From an uncultured Collinsella sp. (GTDB taxonomy: Bacteria > Actinomycetota > Coriobacteriia > Coriobacteriales > Coriobacteriaceae): a stretch of 51,728 nucleotides of DNA. Position numbers and translations under genes: made by a program. How positions within the stretch are numbered: position 1 is the stretch's first letter; every line of letters starts with the position of its first letter. Shown in pieces: positions 22,647-31,323 of this stretch. The stretch is taken from the NCBI GenBank assembly GCA_902494625.1, contig CABUUB010000006.1, positions 1-51,728 of the forward strand. The letters run 5' to 3'. The notes below the pieces were generated by a model. That model made no database searches and was not told where the DNA came from. It saw nothing but the letters and a program-made list of their open reading frames with translations.

Positions 22647-25328
22647 TTACTCTTTTTCGACCGCGCGCATGATCGCCTTGTAGATCTCCATCAGCGGAAT
22701 GATCAGGAAGGCCAGGCCCAGCGCGGCAAGAACGCCCTTGAGCTCAAGCGTCACAGGGCCAAAGAACATCTCGGCAAGCGTCGGCTGCACGGTTACGATC
22801 ACCGTCAGCACCAGTGCCAGCGCGGCGGAAGCCCACAGCCACTTGTTCTGCTTCTTCATGGCGAACAGCGACGCACGACGGCTGCGCATATTGAAGCAGT
22901 GGAAAATCTCAACCATGTTGAGCGTGATGAACGCCATCATCACGCCTTCCTCGTCGGCATTGCCGGCGATCATATCGGAGATGTGGATGTAGCCCATGTC
23001 AAAGTACACGCCCACAAAGAAGCTCGCCAGCACCAGCGCGGTGATGATCAGGCCCTGGACCACGCAGTCCAGGCCCATATTGCCGGCAAAGACGCCGTCC
23101 TTGGCGTTGCGCGGCTTGCGCTTCATGATGTCGCCCTCGGCATCCTCCATGCCCAGCGCGAGCGCGGGGAAACAGTCGGTAACCAGGTTCACCCACAGCA
23201 GCTGCACCGGCTGGAAGATGGTAAAGCCGATGAGCGTGGCGATAAACACCGAGAAGACCTCGGCAAGGTTTGCCGAAAGCAGGAACTGGATGACCTTGCG
23301 GATGTTGTCGTAGATGCGACGGCCCTCTTCGCAGGCACCGATGATGGTGGCGAAGTTGTCGTCGGCAAGCACCATGTCGGCGACGTTCTTGGTGACGTCG
23401 GTACCGGTGATGCCCATGCCAACGCCGATGTCGGCGCGCTTGATGGACGGGGCGTCGTTGACGCCATCGCCCGTCATGGCCACGATCTGGTCGCGCGACT
23501 TCCAAGCCTCGACGATGCGGGTCTTGTGCTCGGGCTGAACGCGGGCGTACACGCCGTAGTCCTCGATGTGCGCGTCGAGCTCCTCTTCGCTCATGCGATC
23601 GAGGTCGGCACCGGTGATGGCCTGGCTGCGATCGGTGACGATGCCCAGCTGCTTGGCAATGGCCACGGCGGTGTCGATATGGTCGCCCGTAATCATGACG
23701 GTGCGGATACCGGCGTCGTGCGCCTCGCGGATGGCGTCGGCAACCTCGGGGCGGACCGGGTCAATCATGCCGGACAGGCCACAGAAGACCAGGTCATGCT
23801 CGAGCGCGGCGGGGCTGCAGTCGCTCGGGACCTCGGTGTAGGTGCGGCTTGCCAGCGCCAGCACGCGCAGGGCCTCGTCGGCCATGGCCTTGTTGGCGGT
23901 CACGAGCTCGGCACGACGTTCCTCGGTCAGGGGGACGACCTTGTCGCCGTCGTAGATATGGGTGCACAGGCCGATCACCACGTCGGGCGCGCCCTTGGTG
24001 TACTGCTCGTACTCGCCGTCCAGGGTCTCGACGACCACGGACATCATCTTGCGGCCCGAGTCAAACGGGGCCTCGCCCACGCGCGGATGCTCGGCAGTCA
24101 GGCCAGTGAGGCCCGCCTTGCCGGCATCGTTGACGAGCGCGCACTCAGTCGGCTCGCCCACGGCCTCGCCCAGATCCTCGTCCCACTGGGCATCGGAACA
24201 CAGTGCCATGCCGGCCAGGAACTTCTCCTTAGGCGCAGCGAGCTCGTGCTTGACGACGGTCATCTTGTTTTGGGTAAGGGTACCGGTCTTGTCGGAGCAG
24301 ATGGTCTGCGTGCAGCCGAGAGTCTCGACGGCAGAGAGCTTGCGGATGATTGCCTGGCGCTTGGCCATCTTGGTCACGCCAAGCGACAGCACGATGGTCA
24401 CGACGGCGACCAGGCCCTCGGGGATGGCAGCGACGGCGAGCGAGACGGCAACCATAAAGGTATCGAGCAGCGCTGTCGGGTCGGTAAGGACGTTGCCCAC
24501 GCCGTGACGGATGATGTCGACGCCAAAGATAACGACGCAGATGACGATAACCATGATGGTGAGGATGCGGCTGAGCTCGGCAAGCTTCACCTGCAGCGGC
24601 GTGAGCTCTTCCTTGGCCTCGGCCAGGGCGCCGGCGATCTTACCCATCTCGGTGTTCATGCCGGTGCCGACCACGACGGCGCGGCCGCGGCCGTATACCA
24701 CGGTGGCACCCATGTAGCACATGTTCTTGCGGTCGCCGAGCGGCACGTCGTCGGTGCCGGCGGCGAGCTCAATGACGTTGGCATGCTTCTCGACGGGCAC
24801 GGACTCGCCGGTAAGGGCGGCCTCCTCGATTTTCATCGTGGCGCTCTCGAGGACGCGGCAGTCGGCCGGGACGGAGTCGCCCGCCTCGAGCATGAGGACG
24901 TCGCCGGGCACGAGCTCGGCGCTCGGCAGATGCACGAGCTTGCCGTCGCGCAGCACCTTGGACTGCGCCGCGCTCATCTCCTGCAGGGCCTCGAGGGCCT
25001 CCTCGCTCTTGGCTTCCTGGACCACGCCCAGCACCGAGTTGACGATAACGACGAACATGATGATGGCGACATCGGCAAAGTCCGCCTCGCCCTTGACCAT
25101 GCCCGTGAGTGCGCTGATGACGGCGGCAACGATCAGCATGATGACCATAGGGTCGGCCATCTGCTCAAAGAAGCGCTTCCACAGCGGCGTCTTCTCGGCT
25201 TCCTCAAGCTTGTTAGGGCCTGTCTTGGCGAGGCGCGACGACGCCTCGTCGTTGCTCAGGCCGAGGTTCTCATCGACACCCTGGTCGCTGAGTACCTCCG
25301 CCGCGGCGGACAGGTATTCCTTTTGCAT
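22647..25328 (-). CDS. Calcium-type P-type ATPase (P2A)
   Basis: An ATP-driven cation pump of the cell membrane, 893 residues. Motifs in order: an N-terminal cation-ATPase segment, T-G-E-S (173-176, dephosphorylation loop), P-E-G-L (303-306, transport site in M4), the phosphorylated D346 in DKTGTLT, T-G-D-G-V-N-D in the hinge, and four C-terminal membrane helices. The N-D-E spacing matches Ca2+-ATPases (SERCA/PMCA group). PEGL is followed by V rather than the usual P. The best substrate guess is Ca2+; the long structured leader may respond to a cation. Start ATG at 25328 is preceded by AGGAGGGG. Confidence 0.92.
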   Translation of the reverse strand: MQKEYLSAAAEVLSDQGVDENLGLSNDEASSRLAKTGPNKLEEAEKTPLWKRFFEQMADPMVIMLIVAAVISALTGMVKGEADFADVAIIMFVVIVNSVLGVVQEAKSEEALEALQEMSAAQSKVLRDGKLVHLPSAELVPGDVLMLEAGDSVPADCRVLESATMKIEEAALTGESVPVEKHANVIELAAGTDDVPLGDRKNMCYMGATVVYGRGRAVVVGTGMNTEMGKIAGALAEAKEELTPLQVKLAELSRILTIMVIVICVVIFGVDIIRHGVGNVLTDPTALLDTFMVAVSLAVAAIPEGLVAVVTIVLSLGVTKMAKRQAIIRKLSAVETLGCTQTICSDKTGTLTQNKMTVVKHELAAPKEKFLAGMALCSDAQWDEDLGEAVGEPTECALVNDAGKAGLTGLTAEHPRVGEAPFDSGRKMMSVVVETLDGEYEQYTKGAPDVVIGLCTHIYDGDKVVPLTEERRAELVTANKAMADEALRVLALASRTYTEVPSDCSPAALEHDLVFCGLSGMIDPVRPEVADAIREAHDAGIRTVMITGDHIDTAVAIAKQLGIVTDRSQAITGADLDRMSEEELDAHIEDYGVYARVQPEHKTRIVEAWKSRDQIVAMTGDGVNDAPSIKRADIGVGMGITGTDVTKNVADMVLADDNFATIIGACEEGRRIYDNIRKVIQFLLSANLAEVFSVFIATLIGFTIFQPVQLLWVNLVTDCFPALALGMEDAEGDIMKRKPRNAKDGVFAGNMGLDCVVQGLIITALVLASFFVGVYFDMGYIHISDMIAGNADEEGVMMAFITLNMVEIFHCFNMRSRRASLFAMKKQNKWLWASAALALVLTVIVTVQPTLAEMFFGPVTLELKGVLAALGLAFLIIPLMEIYKAIMRAVEKE

Positions 25329-25335
25329 ATAGAGT

Positions 25336-25437
25336 CCCCTCCTGGGATTCGGGCCACTCAGCAGATTGATGCCCGATCATAATTCCCAGGAGAAGGGCAA
25401 GGGCTCATCAAGGCTGCCGTGCTGAGCGGCAGTTGAT
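25336..25437 (-). promoter_or_regulatory. Candidate kissing-loop 5' leader of the P-type ATPase gene
   Basis: Two minus-strand hairpins. Proximal (25339-25392): CTCCTGGGA pairs with TCCCAGGAG (9 bp), with an inner 6-bp TCGGGC/GCCCGA stem and a 16-nt loop; its 3' arm contains the Shine-Dalgarno AGGAG. Distal (25407-25437): ATCAA/TTGAT closed by CTGCCG/CGGCAG, with a 7-nt loop CTCAGCA at 25420-25426. That loop is the exact complement of TGCTGAG in the proximal loop (25357-25363). It does not match the yybP-ykoY or M-box layouts I know. Function is inferred from structure. Confidence 0.65.
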
Positions 25438-25675
25438 AGTGGAGCTATGGTACCCCAAAGCGGCGGGTCTAGCCAAAACATTCCATCTGGAAACACGGCA
25501 CAGGCGCAACGGTGCAGACAGTGTGATGCTCAAGATTGATAAAACGTTTTTTCTTCGGCGCATCATCGAACTAAAATATCGCCCAGATAGCAGCGGTTAG
25601 AACGGTTGGTAAAGTTTTTGCATATACCGTTTTTCCGCAAAAAATGAACTTCTAATTCGGCATACGGTCGATTTT

Positions 25676-25706
25676 TTGGGGTATTCGGTCGGCATTTCGT
25701 TATAAT
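25676..25706 (+). promoter_or_regulatory. Probable promoter of pyk
   Basis: TATAAT at 25701-25706 is a perfect -10; only a weak -35 (TTGGGG, 19 nt upstream) is visible. It lies 64 bp upstream of the pyk start. The stretch 25438-25675 holds no gene and is AT-richer than its surroundings. Confidence 0.55.
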
Positions 25707-25769
25707 CATCTCAGTTTTATTTCTTATGGTTTATCTATCAGCGCAAGACGATGTCAGATGGAGGTCTGA

Positions 25770-27230
25770 ATGTACAAGCGCACCAAGATTGTATGCACCA
25801 TGGGTCCCGCCTGCGATAGCGACGAGACCATCCGCGAGATGATCAAGGCGGGCATGAACGTCGCCCGTTTTAACTTCTCGCACGGCTCCTACGACGAGCA
25901 CCACGGTCGCATCGAGCGCGTCCGCCGTATTTCCAAGGAGCTCGGCATGCCCGTCGGCATCCTGCTCGACACCAAGGGCCCCGAGGTCCGCACCGGCCTT
26001 TTGGTCGATGGCAAGAAGGTTGCCGTCAAGACCGGCGACAAGATCGTCGTCACCGCTCAGCCCACGTCCGAGGATTTCCACGGCACCGCTGAGCACATCT
26101 CCCTCGACTACCTGGCTCTGCCCTCCGAGGTCGAGAAGGGCTCCCTCATCCTGATCGATGACGGCCTGGTTGCCCTCGAGGTCGAGTCCGTCGACGGCCA
26201 GGACATGACCTGCGTCGTCAAGAACGACGGCCTGATTGGCGAGCGCAAGGGCGTCAACATGCCCAACGTCAACATCTCGCTGCCCGCCATCACCGAGCGC
26301 GATCGTCAGGATATCCTCTTTGGCCTGACCGAGAACATCGACTACATCGCCGCTTCCTTCATCCGTGACGGCGAGTCCGTCCGCGGCATCCGCGAGCTTT
26401 GCCGTGAGAACGGTGGCGAGCACGTGACGATCTTCCCGAAGATCGAGTGCGCCCTGGGCGTCGAGAACTTCGACGAGATCCTCGAGGCTTCCGACGGCAT
26501 CATGGTCGCCCGTGGCGACCTGGGCATCGAGATCAAGCCCGAGCTCGTTCCCCACATCCAGAAGGAGATCATCGCCAAGTGCAACGCGGCCTACAAGCCC
26601 GTTATCACCGCTACGCAGATGCTCGACTCCATGCAGCAGAACCCGCGCCCGACGCGCGCCGAGGTTGCCGACGTTGCTAACGCCATCTACGACGGCACCG
26701 ACGCCGTTATGCTTTCCGGCGAGTCCGCTGCCGGTAAGTACCCGGTCGAGGCCGTCAAGATGCAGGCCAGCATCGCTCTCGAGGCCGAGAAGTACCTCCC
26801 GGCCCACGCTCCGCTCGAGGTTCCGGCCGATGCTCACGGTACCCGCGTCGTCAACAACGTTGTGGGTATGTCCGCTGTGAACATGGCCACCACCGTTGGC
26901 GCCAAGTGCATCACCGTGCCGACGACCACCGGTCGTACCGCTCGCCTGATCTCGCACTTCCGTCCCAACATGCCGATCTGCGCGTTCTCCCGCCACGAGT
27001 GGGCCGTCCAGCAGATGATCATGTACTGGGGCGTTATCCCGCACCAGGCCGAGATTACCCAGGGCACCGTCAACGGCACGATCGTCAAGGCGATCGAGAC
27101 CGCTAAGGAGCTCGGCTACGTCGAGGCCGGCGACCTGACCGTCGCCACCGCCGGCGATCCCCGCATGAGCGTCCAGCTCGAGGACAAGGTCTCCTCGACC
27201 AACGTCGCTTACGTCGCTCAGGTGCGCTAA
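25770..27230 (+). CDS. pyk: Pyruvate kinase
   Basis: Makes pyruvate and ATP from phosphoenolpyruvate and ADP. 486 residues. The N terminus R-T-K-I-V-C-T-M-G-P-A is typical. The barrel carries R-F-N-F-S-H-G, L-D-T-K-G-P-E-V-R, the metal-site block (I-F-P-K-I-E), M-V-A-R-G-D-L-G-I-E, and T-A-T-Q-M-L-D-S-M. The C-terminal allosteric domain follows with T-T-T-G-R-T-A. GGAGG precedes ATG by 7 nt. Codons are biased to a few preferred C-ending ones, typical of a highly expressed gene. It stands alone and ends at a strong terminator. Confidence 0.97.
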   Translation: MYKRTKIVCTMGPACDSDETIREMIKAGMNVARFNFSHGSYDEHHGRIERVRRISKELGMPVGILLDTKGPEVRTGLLVDGKKVAVKTGDKIVVTAQPTSEDFHGTAEHISLDYLALPSEVEKGSLILIDDGLVALEVESVDGQDMTCVVKNDGLIGERKGVNMPNVNISLPAITERDRQDILFGLTENIDYIAASFIRDGESVRGIRELCRENGGEHVTIFPKIECALGVENFDEILEASDGIMVARGDLGIEIKPELVPHIQKEIIAKCNAAYKPVITATQMLDSMQQNPRPTRAEVADVANAIYDGTDAVMLSGESAAGKYPVEAVKMQASIALEAEKYLPAHAPLEVPADAHGTRVVNNVVGMSAVNMATTVGAKCITVPTTTGRTARLISHFRPNMPICAFSRHEWAVQQMIMYWGVIPHQAEITQGTVNGTIVKAIETAKELGYVEAGDLTVATAGDPRMSVQLEDKVSSTNVAYVAQVR

Positions 27231-27258
27231 ATCGCACTTGCAAGCACACTTGCATTGC

Positions 27259-27297
27259 AAAGGGCCCGGAAGGCTTTGCCTTCCGGGCCCTTTTTTA
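27259..27297 (+). terminator. Rho-independent terminator after pyk
   Basis: AAAGGGCCCGGAAGGC pairs with GCCTTCCGGGCCCTTT in a perfect stem followed by TTTTTT. Confidence 0.92.
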
Positions 27298-27433
27298 GGA
27301 CCTACTTCATATGCCGACTCATCGATTTGCGTTCAGCCGCAAGCCTCTCCGATGCCGAGCGCACCACCGAAGACGCCCTGCGACGGGAGCCGTTGGTCAA
27401 TTGGGATGAACTGTTCACCGTCAAGCCGGCCGG

Positions 27434-28282
27434 CTAGCAGCTAGCGATCAGGGGGACTGCGGGGACGTCAGAAGCGGCAACGCGAGCCGCAAAGCCCGCC
27501 TCGGTCAGCTCGATGACCTCGGTAAACGTTGCGTCGAAGAATTTCTCGGTCAGCAGGCGGTATGGCGGATGGTCGGACTCGCCGGGGTTTTCGCGCACGA
27601 TCTCGTGCATAACGCCGATGGTCTTGAGCACATACTCCTTATGGATGGAATACTGCCCAAAACGCGTCGCAGCGATATACAGGCGATCGGTCGCACGCGG
27701 GATGGAAACGATGCCCAGCGTCTTGCCAAACCAGTCAAAATCGCCCTGCTTTTTAATGCGGAACTCCTCGCACGGCTTGCCGCCGTGCGCCTCCAGGTAC
27801 TGATTCACGCGCGTATTCCATACGGTATCGGCCACCAGATGCGACCAGACACCAAGTGTCAAATCGAGCAACGACTGTGCCACATCTTCGGACGCAAGCG
27901 AGAACTCACAGGCGCCGGGACCGGCAACCGGCTCGGCATCCTTGTAGCGCTGGGGATAGTGCACGCGGTTCAGTCGCTCGCGTTCCTCGATAATCGAGGT
28001 CGCCGCGGCTGGCGCACCGATGGGCGAACTTTTAAGCAACGGTGCCACATAGGTATCCCAGAACTCATGCTCACGAGGCTTTGGGATGGGCTCAGGCTTG
28101 GCAAAGTGCGTAATGCGGTACGGGATGGGATCGGCGATGCCAGGGACCATATAGCCCACGAAGATATCCGGAACCACGCAGCCAAACAAAAAGGCATTGC
28201 GGTCGTGCACGCTATTGGCAAGCGCACCGGTGCGCTCCAGCAAACGCTCCGTCTGAGCGATATGAATGTTCCAACTTGGCAT
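27434..28282 (-). CDS. Zinc-dependent phospholipase C-like protein
   Basis: 282 residues from ATG at 28282 (GGGGGTGG upstream; ATG at 28294 has no RBS). The N terminus P-S-W-N-I-H-I-A-Q-T, the block G-C-V-V-P-D-I-F-V-G-Y and the helix T-L-G-V-W-S-H-L-V-A-D-T-V-W-N match the metal-ligand pattern of the zinc-dependent phospholipase C/S1-P1 nuclease fold. There is no signal peptide, so it would act in the cytoplasm. I see no operon partner. The family call is moderate and a substrate cannot be assigned. Confidence 0.6.
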   Translation of the reverse strand: MPSWNIHIAQTERLLERTGALANSVHDRNAFLFGCVVPDIFVGYMVPGIADPIPYRITHFAKPEPIPKPREHEFWDTYVAPLLKSSPIGAPAAATSIIEERERLNRVHYPQRYKDAEPVAGPGACEFSLASEDVAQSLLDLTLGVWSHLVADTVWNTRVNQYLEAHGGKPCEEFRIKKQGDFDWFGKTLGIVSIPRATDRLYIAATRFGQYSIHKEYVLKTIGVMHEIVRENPGESDHPPYRLLTEKFFDATFTEVIELTEAGFAARVAASDVPAVPLIASC

Positions 28283-28362
28283 AGCCACCCCCATAAAAAA
28301 CCTGGATAACTATACCATCACGGCAAAGCCGCGCGGGCGGCTACGCACGCTCTACGCAGCAA

Positions 28363-29157
28363 CTAGTCCGTAGCACCGCTTTCGGTTCCATACGACGGCG
28401 AAGGTGCCTCGACCACATGGTGATATCGATCGATATAGATTGCACGGGCACCCAGGCGTCGCACCAAATCCTGGTGATGTGTGCTCATCAAGACCGTCTT
28501 ACCCGCCGCGACGTAGGCCAGCAAGAAGTTGACCACGATGTCGCATGAATCCTCGTCGAGTCCATTGGTAGGCTCGTCGAGGACCAAGATATCCGGGTTC
28601 ATCGACACCACCGCAGCCAGCGCAACGCGCTTCTTTTGCCCGCCCGAGAGCTGATAGGGAGAGGCGTCGGCAAGGTCGGCAACCTGAAACAGCCCCATGG
28701 CATCGCGCACGCGGCGCTCGAGCTCGTCTGCCGGCAGCCCCATCTGCGCGGGACCAAAAGCAACTTCCTCGCCCACCGTAGCGCAGAACAGCTGGGCGTC
28801 GGCGTTTTGGAATACGAAGCCCACGCGCTGGTGGAACTTCTGAGCAGCAGCAGAATCCTTCAGATACGCCGCATCGACCACGCGTCCGTCAAACAGGTAT
28901 GCGCCGGCATCCGCGAGCTCAAGGCCGTTGATAAGGCGCATGATCGTCGTCTTGCCACAACCGTTGGGACCGAGCAGGGCAACGAGTTCACCACGATCGA
29001 CCTGCAGCGAAACGCCATCGACAACCGTATGACCCGTATATGAAAACACCACGTCGCGCAGCTCAATGAGCGGCGTGGTCTCGGCGCCAGCAGCACCGCT
29101 CACGCCCATCGCGCCATTCGTATCGTTTGCCAAAACGTCGCCCTTCCCTATCCACAT
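28363..29157 (-). CDS. ECF transporter ATPase (nickel/cobalt type)
   Basis: An ABC ATPase of the CbiO/NikO type. Walker A is G-P-N-G-C-G-K-T-T, the Q-loop V-F-Q-N-A-D-A-Q-L-F is typical of ECF ATPases, then signature L-S-G-G-Q-K-K-R, Walker B I-L-V-L-D-E-P and the switch His in S-T-H-H. An N-terminal extension of about 25 residues precedes the core. ATG at 29157 gives 264 residues; TTG at 29133 with a GGGAAGGG site is an alternative. The gene is the third of a three-gene ECF operon. It would power uptake through the CbiQ-like and CbiM-like partners. Confidence 0.9.
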   Translation of the reverse strand: MWIGKGDVLANDTNGAMGVSGAAGAETTPLIELRDVVFSYTGHTVVDGVSLQVDRGELVALLGPNGCGKTTIMRLINGLELADAGAYLFDGRVVDAAYLKDSAAAQKFHQRVGFVFQNADAQLFCATVGEEVAFGPAQMGLPADELERRVRDAMGLFQVADLADASPYQLSGGQKKRVALAAVVSMNPDILVLDEPTNGLDEDSCDIVVNFLLAYVAAGKTVLMSTHHQDLVRRLGARAIYIDRYHHVVEAPSPSYGTESGATD

Positions 29158-29177
29158 CGACGGCTCGACCGCCCGCG

Positions 29178-30020
29178 CTACAGCACTGCGCACAACACGG
29201 CGAGTAGAACCACAACGGCTGCGTAAACGGCATCGCGCCAGCCAAAGCCGCTCCGCGCAGGAGCCGGATACGCACCGGCAAAGCCGCGGCAAAGCATAGC
29301 CTCGTCCATCGCGCGGCTGCATTCCATCGCCTTGATAAAGGTCATGCCCATGATACCCGCGATCGAATCGGTACGCGAAAATCCCTCAGGCGCACGGCCA
29401 ACGCTGCGCAGCATGACCGATTCGCACAGATTGTGCGCCGTGCGACCCAGCACCTCGATGTGCTTGAGCGCCATATCAAACGTAAAGATGACCTCGTCGG
29501 GCAAATGTAGCGTCTTGAGCGCCGCCGACATGCGGCTCCAGGTGAGCGTCCACGAAACGCCCAGCACGAGCGCCACGTTAATGAACGTCTTAAGCGCAAT
29601 TTTGAGCATGGCGCCCGTAGCGGAAACGCCCAGCAGCAGGGCAGGCAGCGCCAGAACCACTGCGAGCCCCGCAGCGCCAAGCGCCGGCACAAAGGTTGCC
29701 CGCAGCCCGCGTACGGGGCGCACGGCAACGAGCACCAGCGCGATAGCCGCCATCAACATGAGGTACAGCGGGCTCTGCGTCAGACACACGCATAGAACGC
29801 AGACGAACATCCCCACCAGGCGCACCGGAGCCGAAACGCAAGAAAGGGCGCGGTCGATCATCGACCCGCCCTCGTGTGCGCCGCCGCCCAGGCGAACCCG
29901 CTCAAGCAGGCTCGCCAGGTGCAAGACATTCTTTTGCATCACACGATGCCGAGCCCCCGCGGGCTCGTATCGCTCCTCGGTCGCAAGCCAGCTAGGCAGC
30001 TCGGCTATTGCCATGAGCAC
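29178..30020 (-). CDS. cbiQ: ECF transporter transmembrane protein CbiQ-like
   Basis: The T-component of an energy-coupling factor transporter, 280 residues with about five membrane helices starting near residue 65. Coupling-helix motifs are visible as R-S-V-G-R-A-P-E-G and the C-terminal A-M-L-C-R-G-F, where the A-R-G pattern is slightly altered. GTG at 30020 has AAGGA 5 nt upstream; ATG at 30014 is the alternative. Its start overlaps the CbiM-like stop by 29 bp, so the two are coupled. Confidence 0.88.
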   Translation of the reverse strand: MLMAIAELPSWLATEERYEPAGARHRVMQKNVLHLASLLERVRLGGGAHEGGSMIDRALSCVSAPVRLVGMFVCVLCVCLTQSPLYLMLMAAIALVLVAVRPVRGLRATFVPALGAAGLAVVLALPALLLGVSATGAMLKIALKTFINVALVLGVSWTLTWSRMSAALKTLHLPDEVIFTFDMALKHIEVLGRTAHNLCESVMLRSVGRAPEGFSRTDSIAGIMGMTFIKAMECSRAMDEAMLCRGFAGAYPAPARSGFGWRDAVYAAVVVLLAVLCAVL

Positions 30021-31077
30021 CGCTTTCCTTAACCGTCAGCGAGATCAGACGGAATGCGATGGTGAGCACCGCCACGCCAATCACGCCGGACAGGATATAC
30101 ATGGCAGCCTGACCGGCAAAGCCAAGACCCTGCTCCTCGGAATAGGCCTGCAGGTAATCGCCCGTAGGCAGAGCGTCGGCAAAGGTCGGGGTATCAAGGC
30201 CGACCGAAGCCTGCAGACTGTCGTCACCAGCCTCCTGAACGGCGGTCGCGGCGCCCTCGGCGTCCCACTCGCCCCATGCGTCACCCGTGGCCAGCAGGCC
30301 CAGCGGCGTGGCCGCGACAAGCACGGCGACCAGGATGAGCGTGGGGACCAGGGAAGTCTTCTTGGCAGCAGCGCCCTCGGCAGTAAGCTGGCCATCGACG
30401 GCCTCGGGCCCGACGATAACGCTCGGCGCCGTCTTCTTAATGAAACCGTAGATGGCGGCCGTCGCCACGCCCTCGATCACGCCGGCAACCAGCATATGCG
30501 GGATCAACATGGCCGGAATAGCCACGGACAGCGGGAAGGGGCAGTACAGTGGCGCGCCCGAAGCGTTGGTAAAGAGCATCGGCTGAATACCGAACTCGAT
30601 TGCCGCGCACAGGGCCGCCAGGCACAAGCCGACCCAACCGCTCACGACGGCAGAAACCGAGGTGCCCCAGCTCTTGTCGTGCAGGCGGCTGTTGAGCGCA
30701 CGGAACACGATAGCAGCGACAAACGGCAGCACAAAGGCCATGTTAAAGCAGTTAGCGCCAAACGACAGAACGCCGCCGTCGCCAAACAGCAGCGCCTGCA
30801 GCGCCAGCGCAACCGAGACAGCGATAGCCGCGGCCTCGGGGCCTAGCAGCAGTGCAATGAGCGCGCCGCCGACGGCGTGACCTGTGGTGCCGCCGGGCAG
30901 CGGCACATTGAACATCATAAGCAGGAAGGAGAACGCGGCGCAGATGCCCAGGAAAGCCATGTGCTCGCGATCGAGCGTGGCGCGCACTTTCTTGATGCAG
31001 TGGATCCAAACGGGCACCATCGCCACTGCCATGACGGCATCGGTCTGCGGGGACAGATAATTATCTGGAATGTGCAT
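29992..31077 (-). CDS. cbiM: ECF substrate-binding membrane protein, CbiM/NikM-N fusion
   Basis: The S-component for Ni2+ or Co2+, 361 residues. The N terminus M-H-I-P-D-N-Y-L-S-P carries the metal-binding His2 and is processed to expose it. Several membrane helices follow. The C-terminal third (two helices flanking an acidic outer loop G-D-A-W-G-E-W-D) resembles a fused CbiN/NikN domain. The NikR-like operator upstream favours nickel over cobalt. It is the first gene of the operon; a good promoter lies 95 nt upstream. Confidence 0.9.
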   Translation of the reverse strand: MHIPDNYLSPQTDAVMAVAMVPVWIHCIKKVRATLDREHMAFLGICAAFSFLLMMFNVPLPGGTTGHAVGGALIALLLGPEAAAIAVSVALALQALLFGDGGVLSFGANCFNMAFVLPFVAAIVFRALNSRLHDKSWGTSVSAVVSGWVGLCLAALCAAIEFGIQPMLFTNASGAPLYCPFPLSVAIPAMLIPHMLVAGVIEGVATAAIYGFIKKTAPSVIVGPEAVDGQLTAEGAAAKKTSLVPTLILVAVLVAATPLGLLATGDAWGEWDAEGAATAVQEAGDDSLQASVGLDTPTFADALPTGDYLQAYSEEQGLGFAGQAAMYILSGVIGVAVLTIAFRLISLTVKESGAHGNSRAA

Positions 31078-31134
31078 GTACGCCTCCCGGTTATCGGCGC
31101 ACGGAATTGCAACGCCACTTGAATCACCTTGTCA

Positions 31135-31162
31135 GTGTTACGTAATGTCAGATTCGTAACAC
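31135..31162. promoter_or_regulatory. NikR-like operator (GTGTTAC-N14-GTAACAC)
   Basis: A perfect inverted repeat: GTGTTACG (31135-31142) and CGTAACAC (31155-31162). GTGTTAC-N14-GTAACAC matches the NikR site I remember from comparative studies of nickel regulation. It lies just downstream of the -10, where a bound repressor would block initiation of the transporter operon. Confidence 0.7.
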
Positions 31163-31172
31163 GCCGCGGGCT

Positions 31173-31201
31173 ATCATAGCAAAACGGCGCACTGCCGACA
31201 A
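31173..31201 (-). promoter_or_regulatory. Promoter of the nickel/cobalt transporter operon
   Basis: On the minus strand, TTGTCG (31196-31201) and TATGAT (31173-31178) are separated by 17 nt. The operator directly follows the -10. Confidence 0.7.
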
Positions 31202-31215
31202 AGCAGCACGCCGTT
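31183..31215 (-). terminator. Terminator after pheT
   Basis: AACGGCG/CGCCGTT with inner CTGC/GCAG and a TTTT run on the minus strand. It lies 110 nt after the pheT stop and overlaps the promoter of the nickel/cobalt transporter operon. Confidence 0.6.
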
Positions 31216-31323
31216 ATGTAATGCGCGTGTCATATATGCAGGCTCAGCAGTGCCTTATACCGAGCATAGCGATCACGTAAGATTCGGCAGCAGCCACCGC
31301 TAACCCATACCCCGGCGCAGGAC

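Noticed and set aside
22392..25382. 996-residue plus-strand ORF opposite the P-type ATPase
   Set aside because: It is the antisense shadow of a gene with intact P-type motifs. GC-rich codon bias often keeps this frame open; the translation is rich in His, Gly and Leu with no known domain.
25336..25437. yybP-ykoY or M-box riboswitch upstream of the P-type ATPase
   Set aside because: The expected conserved loops are not visible; the two-hairpin kissing-loop layout is different.
27311..27437. Possible short ORF after the pyk terminator
   Set aside because: One frame reads like a short peptide end (S-L-S-D-A-E-R-T-T-E-D-A-L, then W-D-E-L-F) but has no RBS and no clear start; may be a remnant, not annotated.
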